DNA of 56,964 nt from an uncultured Terriglobales bacterium (GTDB lineage Bacteria > Acidobacteriota > Terriglobia > Terriglobales > Acidobacteriaceae): contig CATPBJ010000075.1 of assembly GCA_955652395.1 (NCBI GenBank), positions 1 to 56,964 on the forward strand, given 5' to 3'. Position 1 is the first letter of the stretch. Each line of letters starts with the position of its first letter. The position numbers and the translations under genes were made by a program. This document shows positions 26,358 to 36,100 of the stretch, in pieces. Under the pieces are notes generated by a model. It did no database searches, was not told the DNA's origin, and was given only the letters and a program-made list of their open reading frames with translations.

Positions 26358-27650
26358 ATGAACGTGATCCCGTCCACCGTCATACGTCCAGCCCTAAATG
26401 TTGCGGGCTCCCTGCGACTGCCTGGGGACAAGTCAGTTTCGCACCGCTATGCCATGCTGGCCGCTATCGCCGAGGGAGAGACGCGGCTGGAGAACTTCTC
26501 TACCGGGGCGGATTGCGCCAGCACGCTGGGCTGCGTAAGAGCTTTGGGTGTCGATGTGGACCGCAGCGAAAACAACGTGTTGATTCACGGCCGCGGTCCG
26601 AAATTGCGACCGCCCACATCACCCCTGAACTGTGGCAACTCCGGTTCGACGATGCGGATGTTGAGCGGGATCCTCGCGGGACAAGATTTCAGCAGCGAGC
26701 TTACCGGTGATGAATCACTCTCACGGCGTCCCATGGCGCGAGTCATAGCCCCGCTTGAAATGATGGGTGCAACGATCACCGCCCAGAGCGGCGGGCGGCC
26801 GCCGTTGCAGCTTACGGGCGGAAAGCTGAAAGCGATCCGCTACCACATGCCGGTACCTAGCGCTCAGGTGAAATCGTGTCTGCTTTTCGCCGGGCTGTTC
26901 GCGACGGGAGAGACAGCTGTGGTTGAACCGATACGCACTCGTGATCACAGCGAGCTGGCGCTGCGGGCGTTTGGGGCGGAACTGAACCACGAGGGCAACG
27001 AGGTGCGGATTGCAGGGGGACAAAGGTTGCGCGCCATCCAAGCGGTGATTCCGGGCGATATTTCCAGCGCGGCGTTCTTTATGTGCGCCGCTGGACTGTT
27101 TCCAGGATCTCAGCTGGCGATCGCGGATTTGCTAATGAATCCCACGCGGGCGCGACTTCTGGATATCCTGATTCTGATGGGAGTGGGAATTTCGGTTACC
27201 CAGCTGGAAGAACAGCACGGAGAATTGCGGGGCACAGTGAAAGTGGAAGGGCGCGCGCTGAAAGGGATTACTATTGCCGGCGCCGATTCTGCCGCGCTTA
27301 TCGACGAAATTCCAGTGTTGGCTGCGATTGCGCCTTACACCGAGGGCGGGATCGAGATTCGCGATGCGCGCGAGCTGCGGGTGAAAGAGTCCGACCGGAT
27401 TGCGGCCATTGCTGCCAACCTCCGCGTCATGGGAGCGCAGGTGGAAGAACGGGATGATGGCTTGAAGATTGCCGGAGGGCAGAAATTGCGGGGCGGGGAA
27501 ATTGATTCACTGGGCGATCATCGCATCGCCATGGCGTTCGCGGTGGCCGCGCTGCGGGCGGAAGGGGAGACGCGGATTCGCGGCGCCGACGCGGCGGTTA
27601 TTTCCTATCCTGGATTTTTCGATGCGCTGGAGACGGTTGTGCAACGCTAA
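26358..27650 (+). CDS. aroA: 3-phosphoshikimate 1-carboxyvinyltransferase (EPSP synthase)
   Basis: AroA transfers enolpyruvyl from PEP to shikimate-3-phosphate in the shikimate pathway. The 430-residue protein has LPGDKSVSHRYAML (active-site Lys25), NCGNSGSTMRMLSG, VPSAQVKSCLLFAGL and RVKESDRIAA, with GDHRIAMAFA near the end. ATG 26358 is preferred to TTG 26316, which adds 14 residues of no family similarity. The stop is one base from the stop of the convergent secreted-protein gene. The motif NCGNSG is of the bacterial type; I did not try to subclass it. Confidence 0.97.
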   Translation: MNVIPSTVIRPALNVAGSLRLPGDKSVSHRYAMLAAIAEGETRLENFSTGADCASTLGCVRALGVDVDRSENNVLIHGRGPKLRPPTSPLNCGNSGSTMRMLSGILAGQDFSSELTGDESLSRRPMARVIAPLEMMGATITAQSGGRPPLQLTGGKLKAIRYHMPVPSAQVKSCLLFAGLFATGETAVVEPIRTRDHSELALRAFGAELNHEGNEVRIAGGQRLRAIQAVIPGDISSAAFFMCAAGLFPGSQLAIADLLMNPTRARLLDILILMGVGISVTQLEEQHGELRGTVKVEGRALKGITIAGADSAALIDEIPVLAAIAPYTEGGIEIRDARELRVKESDRIAAIAANLRVMGAQVEERDDGLKIAGGQKLRGGEIDSLGDHRIAMAFAVAALRAEGETRIRGADAAVISYPGFFDALETVVQR

Positions 27651-27651
27651 T

Positions 27652-28155
27652 TTAATCGTTCAGCTTGCCTCCGTATCGGATCGTCCCGTTAGTGTCGTTG
27701 AGCCGTGCCACGTCTGGGTTGGTGTATACGCGAACCGCTTTCCGCCGAACGCGATCACCCGCGAGTTGCGCCACGCCGTAGGTGCTCTGAAATGTTGCCG
27801 CGCCTAACTCGAACGGCCGTGGTGCACGCGACGGCGGTCCGGAGTCGTCCTGCGCCGTTGCGTTAGACGATTCATAAAATGCTGACGTGAACTGAACTCC
27901 CGGTTCGTACCACACCGGCCGGTTGAAATGCACGCTGGAACCGGTGGCGCTGACGGTATTGCTGCTCGCACCGACAACGGGTGCCGGAGAGTCCAGGGTC
28001 AAAGACGGGGTGATCAGCGCCTCAGGCGGAGCAGAAGGGGTGGCGATGCGCGGAGCGAAGGACTGCGCGTAGTCGCCTGGGGGAGCCCAGGTATCCTGTC
28101 CGGAAGCCATTCCACTGCACAAGAGTAATAACCACAAAGCCGAAAGCTGACGCAT
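27652..28155 (-). CDS. Secreted hypothetical protein, 167 residues
   Basis: ATG 28155 has a strong GAGGAGG site and gives a clear signal peptide (MRQLSALWLLLLCSGMASGQ). The mature protein is proline- and serine-rich at first, then ends in a more structured part (GAATFQSTYGVAQLAGDRVR, AVRVYTNPDVARLNDTNGT). I do not recognise the family. Low-complexity mature sequence suggests a surface or periplasmic role. It converges on aroA with only one base between the stops. Confidence 0.75.
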   Translation of the reverse strand: MRQLSALWLLLLCSGMASGQDTWAPPGDYAQSFAPRIATPSAPPEALITPSLTLDSPAPVVGASSNTVSATGSSVHFNRPVWYEPGVQFTSAFYESSNATAQDDSGPPSRAPRPFELGAATFQSTYGVAQLAGDRVRRKAVRVYTNPDVARLNDTNGTIRYGGKLND

Positions 28156-28252
28156 GGTGTCCTCCTCACAAGCTTTCAGAAACTCAGATTCTGCACTCAG
28201 CAGCGGGGATGCTTCAACGAGGCAAGGCCCAGTCATTCGTCCGCGAGACCCC

Positions 28253-29278
28253 TTAGCTTCCTACATATCTTGCGTACAGGCTGCGCGCAACGGCCGTGTC
28301 GCTGGTGCCCTTGATGATGGCCCGGCCGTCGGGGAACAGTGTCATCTCGTAGGGTTTGGGCCAGAACTTCAGTACGAAATCGTTGTGTCGTACGGGCCCG
28401 TACCGTTTGAGGCGTGCGCTTACTTCCCCGAAATCAATCGGTCGATGCCGCTCGTGGATTTGCACCGAGTTTCGTCCGCAAAGCGTGAGGTGAGGCCGGC
28501 CTTCGCCTGCGAGATGGATGAAGTCGCGCTCACCGCAGACACGACATCCAGGGCGCGGGTTTCCGGCTCCGACCTCGGCGCGTTCGTTGCGCCATACCTC
28601 AAAGGAAAGCAGGGTACGCCGGACTTGCTGGTCGGCGCCTACGAGTAGTTTGATGGCCTCGGTCGCGGCAATGGAGGCGGCCAGGTTCACCGCTGAGTTC
28701 AGAATTCCGGCAGTCTCACAGGTCTCGAAGGCGCCGCGAGGCTGATCGGGAAACAGACATGCCAGGCATGCAGTTTGGCCTGGCAGCACGTTCAAAGTGA
28801 TGCCGTAGCTGCCCACGGCGGCGGTGTAGATCCAGGGGAGCGAAGTCTTCACGGCAAAATCATTGATGAGGTAGCGGGTTTCGAAATTGTCGGTGCCGTC
28901 GAGCACCAGTTGCATTCCGTCCAGCAGCGGCCCGATATTGGCCGGGACGAGGTCGGCCACCTCCGGTTCAATTACAATCTGGGAATTGAAGGCAGAAATT
29001 TTGCGAGCAGCGGCGATTGCCTTAGGCAGCGATTGGGCCGCATCAGCTTCATCAAACAGGGACTGACGTTGCAAATTACTAGGCTCGACGTAATCGCGAT
29101 CGATGATGCGAATCGCGCCAACACCGGCGCGGGCCAGCAGGGAAGCCAGGGCGGAGCCGGTAGCGCCGCAGCCGACCACAGCGACTCTGGCGGCGGCCAG
29201 CTTCTGCTGTCCCTCCCGGCCGATTCCGGGGAAGAGCACCTGCCGCGAATATCTTTCTTCCAGGTCCAAACGAATCAC
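28253..29278 (-). CDS. ThiF/MoeB/HesA-type E1-like adenylating enzyme
   Basis: This protein adenylates the C-terminus of a ubiquitin-like sulfur carrier (ThiS, MoaD or similar). Visible are the ATP-binding GCGATGSALASLLARAG (37-53), RDYVEPSNLQRQ, DGTDNFETRYLIND, a catalytic Cys candidate at 187 in FETCETAGIL, and zinc pairs CLAC (171-174) and CRVC (245-248). After residue 250 a tail of about 90 residues continues with no rhodanese domain. The carrier protein is not in the window, so the thiamine and molybdenum-cofactor options remain open. It is divergent from the Omp85 gene. Confidence 0.9.
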   Translation of the reverse strand: MIRLDLEERYSRQVLFPGIGREGQQKLAAARVAVVGCGATGSALASLLARAGVGAIRIIDRDYVEPSNLQRQSLFDEADAAQSLPKAIAAARKISAFNSQIVIEPEVADLVPANIGPLLDGMQLVLDGTDNFETRYLINDFAVKTSLPWIYTAAVGSYGITLNVLPGQTACLACLFPDQPRGAFETCETAGILNSAVNLAASIAATEAIKLLVGADQQVRRTLLSFEVWRNERAEVGAGNPRPGCRVCGERDFIHLAGEGRPHLTLCGRNSVQIHERHRPIDFGEVSARLKRYGPVRHNDFVLKFWPKPYEMTLFPDGRAIIKGTSDTAVARSLYARYVGS

Positions 29279-29395
29279 CTGTTCCAGGCGTACAAACCTT
29301 TATTATAGGTGCCGCTTGGTTACCCAGGCCAGATGCAACACTGCCTGATACCCGTTCATCGAACTTCATATTGCCTGCATGCGCGAGGAGCCGGT

Positions 29396-32300
29396 TTGCG
29401 TTTAGAGGGAGCGATTGGGACAACCCTGACAAGACTGGCGCTCGCGGCCGTTCTCTGCATGAGTGGGGCGGCACAATCACCGGCGCAAGGGTTGCCCGCA
29501 GAGGCGCCCGCTCAGCAATCTCCGGGCCAATCACCAGCTCCGGCGGAGGTAGGGGGCATGGCCTCGTATGAGGGCCTTATCGTCCAGAAGATTGATTTTC
29601 CCGATCTGCCCTCCGCAAATACGAATCGCCTGCATGACCTGATTCCGCAAAAGGCGGGTGGCCCTTTGGAACGCGAGGCCGTACGCGAAAGCATTCAGGC
29701 GCTGTACGCCACCGGACGTTTTGCCGATATCCAAGCTGAGGCCGAGCGCACTCCGGACGGCCGGGTTGAGTTGACGTTTCGCATGGGCGCAAACTTTTTT
29801 GTAGGTGAGATTTTCGTGGTTGGGGAACCAAATCCGCCGGTCGCCAATCAGGTGGTGAACGCATCGAAGCTCCAGTTGGGGGAGCTGTTCACCCGGGAAA
29901 AGATGGAGCGCGCGCTGACCAGCATCAAGCAACTGATGGAGCAGAATGGCTACTACCAGTCCCGCATCAGCGACGAGGAGCAGGCGCAGACCGAGACCCA
30001 GCAGATGAATGTCGTGTTCCGCATTGCGGCCGGATCCCATGCCAGGGTTGGCCACGTAACCGTGACCGGCCAGGCAGGATTTTCCGTGGGAGAGATCGAG
30101 GATATTGCCAAGATGCATACGGCGGACTACGTTACGGTGCAACGTACCAGTCGCGCGCTCGAGCGCCTGCGGAAAAAATACCAGAAGCAAGACCGCCTCT
30201 TGTCCCAGGTCGCGATCTCCAGCCGCACCTATCGTTCGGAGACCAATACGGTGGACTACACTTTTGAAATCCAGCCCGGACCGAAGGTCGAAATCACGGT
30301 CGAAGGCTTCAAGATCAGCCACGCCCAGCTCAAGAAGAACGTTCCGGTCTACGAAGAAAACGCGCTCGACGATGACTTGCTGAACGAAGGCCGGCGCAAT
30401 TTACTCAACTACATGCAGAACCTGGGCTACTTCGATTCCAAAGTCACGGTGCAAAAGAACCCCGCCTCGGAGGGCGAGATGCGAGTTACCTACAACATCG
30501 ATGCGGGAGACCGGCACAAGCTTCTCAAGCTGGCGATTACGGGAAACAAGAGCTTCACCGAGGACCAGATTCGATCGCGCATGCAAATCCAGGCTGCTGG
30601 CCGCTTTTTAGCTCACGGCCGATATAGCCAGTCGTTACTCAACGCGGACGTTCGCAATCTTATCGCCAATCCGTATCATGCCAATGGTTTTCTGAACGTG
30701 AAAATCACGCCCAAGGTGGAAGACAACTATCAAGGTCAGCAAGACGATCTGCACATTACGCTGCGGATCGAAGAAGGTCCGCAGACCATGGTGGGAACCT
30801 TACAGATCGCCGGCAACGAGACTGCCCTGGCCAGTCCTTTTCCCGATCTCAACATCTCTCCGGGGCAGGGGTTTGGGTATTCAAAAATCAATGAGGACCA
30901 CGAGATCGTTCTGAACTACTACTTCAACAACGGGTTTCCCAATGCCACGTTCGAGGCTTCGGCCAAGCCTTCACCCAGCAACCCACTTCTTATGGACGTG
31001 ACTTACACCGTCCACGAAGGTGACCAAGTCATCGTGGACCAAGTGTTCACGGCCGGACTGAACCACACGCGCCCTTTTATCGTGCAACGCGAAATTCAGA
31101 TCAAGGCGAGCGATCCGTTGAGCCAGATCGACATGCTGAACACCCAGAAACGTCTCTACGACCTGGGTATATTCAGCCAGGTGGATACGGCGGTGCAGAA
31201 TCCGGAGAGCAGCGAGCGGGAAAAGAATGTGCTGGTGAACGTGCAGGAAGCCAAGCGCTACACCTTTAAGTATGGCCTGGGATTGGAATTCCAGACGGGA
31301 CAGCCGAGCTCAGACCGAAACAAACCGCTGGGACAGACGGGGATCAGCCCGCGGGTTTCGTTTGGCGTGACCCGACTCAACTTTCGCGGCCTGAATCATA
31401 CCGTGAATCTCAAGGCCAATGTCGGAGGCCTGCAGCAGCGTGGCTTGATCAGCTACGAAGCTCCGCGCTGGTTGAACAATCGCAATTGGCGACTTACCCT
31501 TACCGCTTTCTACGACAATACGGTAGACGTCACCACCTTCACCTCTCAGCGGCTGGAAGGATCATTGCAGGCCGAACAAACCATCAACAAGACCAGCATC
31601 ATGACCTATCGTCTTACCTATCGGAGGGTACGGGCCAGCAACATAAGCAGCACCGTTAGCTCCAACCAGATCCCACTGCTCTCCCAACCGACTCGGGTCG
31701 GCATTCCCAACTTCAGCTATATCCGCAACAAGCGGGACAACGATCTGGAGACCACCAAGGGGAACTACACCACCGTTGACGGGGGAGTGGCGGACAGCCA
31801 TTTTGGGTCGGAGGCAGAGTTCGGCCGGTTGCTGATCCAAAATTCCACCTACTATTCCATCGGGAGGAAGCGGAACTCAGATCAGAAATTTGTTCTGGCA
31901 CGCTCGACCCGCATCGGGGTTGAAACTCCGTACGGGAAAACCATCATGCCCCAGCCCGGAGCCCAGTGCCAGGAAACTCAGACGTGTCTACCGCTGGCGG
32001 AGCGGTTCTTCGCCGGAGGCGGTAACTCGCATCGGGGATTCGGGTTGAATCAGGCCGGTCCCCGAGATCCCAATACCGGCTTTCCCTTGGGCGGCACGGC
32101 ATTATTTGTGAATAACATTGAGCTACGCATGCCCCCGCCGACTTTGCCTTTCTTCGAGGACAATATCAGTTTTGTAATCTTCCATGACGCGGGGAACATC
32201 TTCACCAACGGACATGACTTGTTCCACAACCTGCTGCGCTGGAGTCAGAAAGACCCAGAATTGTGCGAGCACCTGGCCAGCGCAACCCAGTGCGATTACA

Positions 32301-32509
32301 GCTATATCTCGCATGCCATCGGAATCGGAGTGCGCTACAAGACGCCGGTGGGGCCGGTGCGCTTCGATTTCGGATACAATCTGAATCCGCCCGCGTTTCC
32401 GCGTTGCAATACAGTGCTGCAACCCGGAGAATCCTGCCTGGCGGCCAATTTCGCTCCGCAGCGTGTGGGCCGCTTTAATGTATCGTTCAGCATCGGACAG
32501 ACTTTCTGA
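29396..32509 (+). CDS. Omp85-family outer-membrane assembly protein with seven POTRA domains
   Basis: This is a BamA/TamA-type outer-membrane insertase. TTG 29396 is chosen because GAGGAG lies five bases upstream and the product then starts with a signal peptide (EGAIGTTLTRLALAAVL). Seven POTRA-like units begin near residues 60, 136, 217, 297, 374, 465 and 545, each with a hydrophobic-beta then Gly-Asn or Gly-x start. A 16-strand-type barrel follows from about 621 to the end, closing with VGRFNVSFSIGQTF. The usual count is three for TamA and five for BamA. It is followed by SurA-like and TamB genes with 1-4 nt overlaps. Confidence 0.92.
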   Translation: MRLEGAIGTTLTRLALAAVLCMSGAAQSPAQGLPAEAPAQQSPGQSPAPAEVGGMASYEGLIVQKIDFPDLPSANTNRLHDLIPQKAGGPLEREAVRESIQALYATGRFADIQAEAERTPDGRVELTFRMGANFFVGEIFVVGEPNPPVANQVVNASKLQLGELFTREKMERALTSIKQLMEQNGYYQSRISDEEQAQTETQQMNVVFRIAAGSHARVGHVTVTGQAGFSVGEIEDIAKMHTADYVTVQRTSRALERLRKKYQKQDRLLSQVAISSRTYRSETNTVDYTFEIQPGPKVEITVEGFKISHAQLKKNVPVYEENALDDDLLNEGRRNLLNYMQNLGYFDSKVTVQKNPASEGEMRVTYNIDAGDRHKLLKLAITGNKSFTEDQIRSRMQIQAAGRFLAHGRYSQSLLNADVRNLIANPYHANGFLNVKITPKVEDNYQGQQDDLHITLRIEEGPQTMVGTLQIAGNETALASPFPDLNISPGQGFGYSKINEDHEIVLNYYFNNGFPNATFEASAKPSPSNPLLMDVTYTVHEGDQVIVDQVFTAGLNHTRPFIVQREIQIKASDPLSQIDMLNTQKRLYDLGIFSQVDTAVQNPESSEREKNVLVNVQEAKRYTFKYGLGLEFQTGQPSSDRNKPLGQTGISPRVSFGVTRLNFRGLNHTVNLKANVGGLQQRGLISYEAPRWLNNRNWRLTLTAFYDNTVDVTTFTSQRLEGSLQAEQTINKTSIMTYRLTYRRVRASNISSTVSSNQIPLLSQPTRVGIPNFSYIRNKRDNDLETTKGNYTTVDGGVADSHFGSEAEFGRLLIQNSTYYSIGRKRNSDQKFVLARSTRIGVETPYGKTIMPQPGAQCQETQTCLPLAERFFAGGGNSHRGFGLNQAGPRDPNTGFPLGGTALFVNNIELRMPPPTLPFFEDNISFVIFHDAGNIFTNGHDLFHNLLRWSQKDPELCEHLASATQCDYSYISHAIGIGVRYKTPVGPVRFDFGYNLNPPAFPRCNTVLQPGESCLAANFAPQRVGRFNVSFSIGQTF

Positions 32510-33198
32510 TGGGTAAGAAGCTCTCCATTATGACCTGTCTCGCAGCCCTGCTCGCCCTCACCCGTGTGGCCGGCGTGGCCGAGGTGATCGACCGCATCGT
32601 GGCCACGGTGAATGGGCACATCATACTGCTGAGCGATTGGGAAGATTCACTGCGGTACGAAGCCTTCAGTAACGGACGTCCCCTGGATCGCATTACGGCG
32701 GAAAACCGCAAATCTGCCCTGGATCGCCTGATTGATCAGGAGTTATTGCGTGAACAAATGCGAACTTCCGATATCCAACACGCCTCCCCGGAAGAAGTAG
32801 CCCAGCGGGTGGCGGAAATTCGCAAGCAGTACGCCGATGCCGAAACCGAGCTGGGCTGGCGGGCAGTTCTCGACCGCTACCGGCTGAGTGATGAAAGTCT
32901 CAAGAACCGGGTGGCAACAGAACTCGACTTGATGCGGCTGGTGGATGCACGGCTGCGGCCATCGGTCACGGTGGATTCCAAAAGCATCGAAAGCTATTAC
33001 CGCCAGGAACTCCTGCCTCAGCTCCGCCAATCCGGCGGACAAAATGTTCCTTTGCCGGATGTGACAGCAAAGATCAAGGAACTCCTCACCCAGAAGAAGA
33101 TCAGCCAATTGCTGACCGCCTGGCTTCGCGACTTGCGGGCCGGAAGCGAAATCCGCGCGGAAGCGCTGACCCCCGAGGCTGGAGGGCGGAGCCAATGA
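32509..33198 (+). CDS. SurA N-domain-like periplasmic chaperone without PPIase domain
   Basis: A signal peptide (KLSIMTCLAALLALTRVAG) precedes VIDRIVATVNGHIILLSDW, the standard opening of SurA N-domains, and a helical region to residue 229. The parvulin (rotamase) domain that follows in E. coli SurA is missing. The pattern suggests a client-binding chaperone for outer-membrane proteins. Its ATG shares a base with the Omp85 stop and its stop overlaps the TamB ATG by four bases, so the three are coupled. Confidence 0.85.
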   Translation: MGKKLSIMTCLAALLALTRVAGVAEVIDRIVATVNGHIILLSDWEDSLRYEAFSNGRPLDRITAENRKSALDRLIDQELLREQMRTSDIQHASPEEVAQRVAEIRKQYADAETELGWRAVLDRYRLSDESLKNRVATELDLMRLVDARLRPSVTVDSKSIESYYRQELLPQLRQSGGQNVPLPDVTAKIKELLTQKKISQLLTAWLRDLRAGSEIRAEALTPEAGGRSQ

Positions 33199-36100
33199 GT
33201 GAAACCGGCGCGAAGCCGGGGCGGCGCCGGATCTGGAAATATTTCCTGTGGCTGATGTTGGCGGGCGCAGTGACGTTGGCTGGCGTCGCCTGGTACAGCA
33301 CTACGGAGTCCTTTCGGACGCTGGTGCGACAGCGTCTGATCGCAACTCTTGAGCGAATTACGGGAGGCCGAGTCGAACTGGCCAGTTTCCACGTTGTCCC
33401 ATTCCACTTTCAGCTTGAAGTCCGCGATTTGACCATCCATGGCCGGGAACAGCCGGGGGAAATTCCTTACGCTCACGTGAACAGTCTGATGGCGCAGGTC
33501 ACAGTCTTGTCCCTCCTGCGTACCGAGCTTGGACTCAGTTATGTGGTTCTCGATCATCCGGTCTTCCACATCATTCTTTATCCTGATGGCACGACCAACC
33601 AGCCAGAACCGCGGGTGAAAGTGTCGCAACAACAACCGGTGGAACGGCTCTTTGCACTTTCGATCAGCCGTCTTGAAGTGCGTCGCGGTGAGATGATTTG
33701 GGGTGATCAGAGAATACCGCTCGACTTCGCGCTGCGGGACGTGTCGGCCGACATGAGCTACTCACTCTTCCGCAGGCGCTATGACGGAAATATTCTGCTG
33801 GGCAAAGCTGACACATCCTTCAGCGGCTATCGCTCCTTTGCCTGGACTGCTGAAGCGCACTTCAGCCTGGGCAGCAACCGCATCGAACTCCAATCTCTTA
33901 AGGCGACCTCGGGGCGTTCGCGTCTCCAGGCCAAGGGCCGGATGGAGAATTTCAGCCAGCCCAAGGTGGACGGGGACTATGACATGAGTCTTGATCTGGC
34001 CGAGGCGGCCGCGATTGCAAGACGCCCCGAGATACACCGCGGCGCCATCCAACTCACGGGGCACGGTTCCTGGTCGGGACAAGAGTTTTCGGCGATCGGC
34101 AAGGCCCTGTTGTCGAATCTCGACTGGAAGGACGCTCCGGTGGGGGTGCACAACGCCAACCTGAGCGCCCAATACAACCTTGATCCGAAGCGGTTATTGC
34201 TCTCGCAGATCCATGGCCAGGTGCTAGGTGGAAGCGTCACGGGAGACGGGGAGATCACGCACTGGCTCAATCCGCAGGCTGCGATCAAAAACGCAAGGGA
34301 AAAAAGACCGGAGCAGCAGACCGGAATCTTGCGCTTAAGGTTCAAAGACTTGTCCGCGGCCGAGATTGCGGCCGCGCTGGCCACACCATCGCGTCCGTTT
34401 CAACGGATCAAACCCGCCGGACTCGCGAGCGGAAATGTGGAAGCCAGCTGGAAAGACACCATCCGCAGCACGGAAGCCCGGTTGGTGGCGGATGTGGCGC
34501 CACCGGCCCGGCCATCGAATGCGCAATTTCCCCTCGCGGCGCACGTTCAGGGCGTCTACCGAGCTGGTCCCAGCGAGCTGGAACTGGCGGAGCTGACCGC
34601 CTCGACTCGCGCCACCCAGATTCACGCTTCCGGCACGCTTTCCTCCACCGCGGCGCTCAAGCTCTCGGTGACGACCACCGACCTGGGGGAATGGCAGCCG
34701 ATCTTTACCGCAGCGGGATACGCCGGGCAGATTCCGGTTACGCTGAAGGGGCACGCGTCGTTTAACGGCACCGCCACGGGGAAGCTTTCCGAGATCACCA
34801 TCGCGGGCAATCTGCAGTCGCAGGATTTCGAGACGTTGATTCCGGCCACGTCGCAAACGCCCGAAAAACGGGTCAACTGGAACGCGTTGCGGGCGGACGT
34901 TCAACTCTCCCCGTCGGTGTTCGCGGTGCGCAATGGCACCCTAAGCCGCGATCCCGACTCGCTCAAGTTTGATTTCCACGTGCAACTTAGCCAAAGGCGT
35001 TTCCTGGATACCAGCCCTTTGCAGGCGCACCTGGATACGCAGAATGCCGATTTGTCCGGCATTTTTGCCCTGGTCGGGTACACATATCCGATCACTGGGA
35101 CGGTGGACCTGCACCTGCAACTGGCGGGAACGCGATCCGCGCCGCAGGCGCAAGGGCACATCCAGCTGCGCGATGGCAGTATTTACGGCGAACCGGTTGA
35201 GCGCTTTAGTTCAGACTTGAATTTCAACGGGGAGGAAGCCGAACTTAAGAATATTCGGCTGACTCACTACGAATCCACCGTTACCGGGGGTGCCACTTAC
35301 AACCCCTCGAGCCACGGGTTCAGTTTTACCCTCGCAGGTGACAATTTTGATCTGATCCACATTTCCGCGCTGCAAAATGCCCGCATCGCGGTGACTGGGG
35401 GCGCGGACTTTACCGCGGATGGTTCCGGCACTTTAGAACAGCCAACTCTCAATGCGGCCATTCATCTTCACCATCTTACTTTCGACCAGGAACGCGCCGG
35501 CGACTTCACCATTAACGCGGTGTCGCAGGGGTCGGAACTGCGAATTACCGGACAATCCCAGTTCGAACAGGCTGACATTAAGGTCGATGGCCACGTTCAC
35601 CTGCGCGAGGACTGGCCCGCAGACGTGTACTTTCGCTTCCATCAGTTCGACCTGGATTCAATCTTTCGAACCTACATGCGCGGAGCTGTGAATGGGCATG
35701 CGAGGGCGGACGGAGAAGTGCACATGGTGGGCCCGTTGCGGCGGCCCCGCGAGTTGCAATTCACGGCCAATCTCGACAACCTGGACTCCGACGTCGAAGA
35801 CGTAAAACTCAAGAACCAGGGACCGATCCGTTTTTCTGTTGCCCGCCAGTTGTTGCAGATTGACCAGTTCCACTTGGTGGGAGAAGACACCGACATTTCG
35901 GCGACCGGCAAAGTGCATTTGAGTGGAGACCGCGAGCTTGACCTGCGGGCCCAGGGCCGGGTCAACTTGAAATTGATTGAAAGCTTCAATCCCGATTTCA
36001 CCTCTTCCGGCGTGGTCACGGTGGATCTATCGGTGGCAGGCCCGTTGGCAAAGCCAGTCCTGCAGGGCCGACTGCGCATCGATGGCGGCGCCATCGCCTA

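Noticed and set aside
34335-34904. Long antisense frames within tamB and other large genes
   Set aside because: High GC content yields many open antisense frames; these show no family motifs, while the plus-strand frame is clearly TamB.
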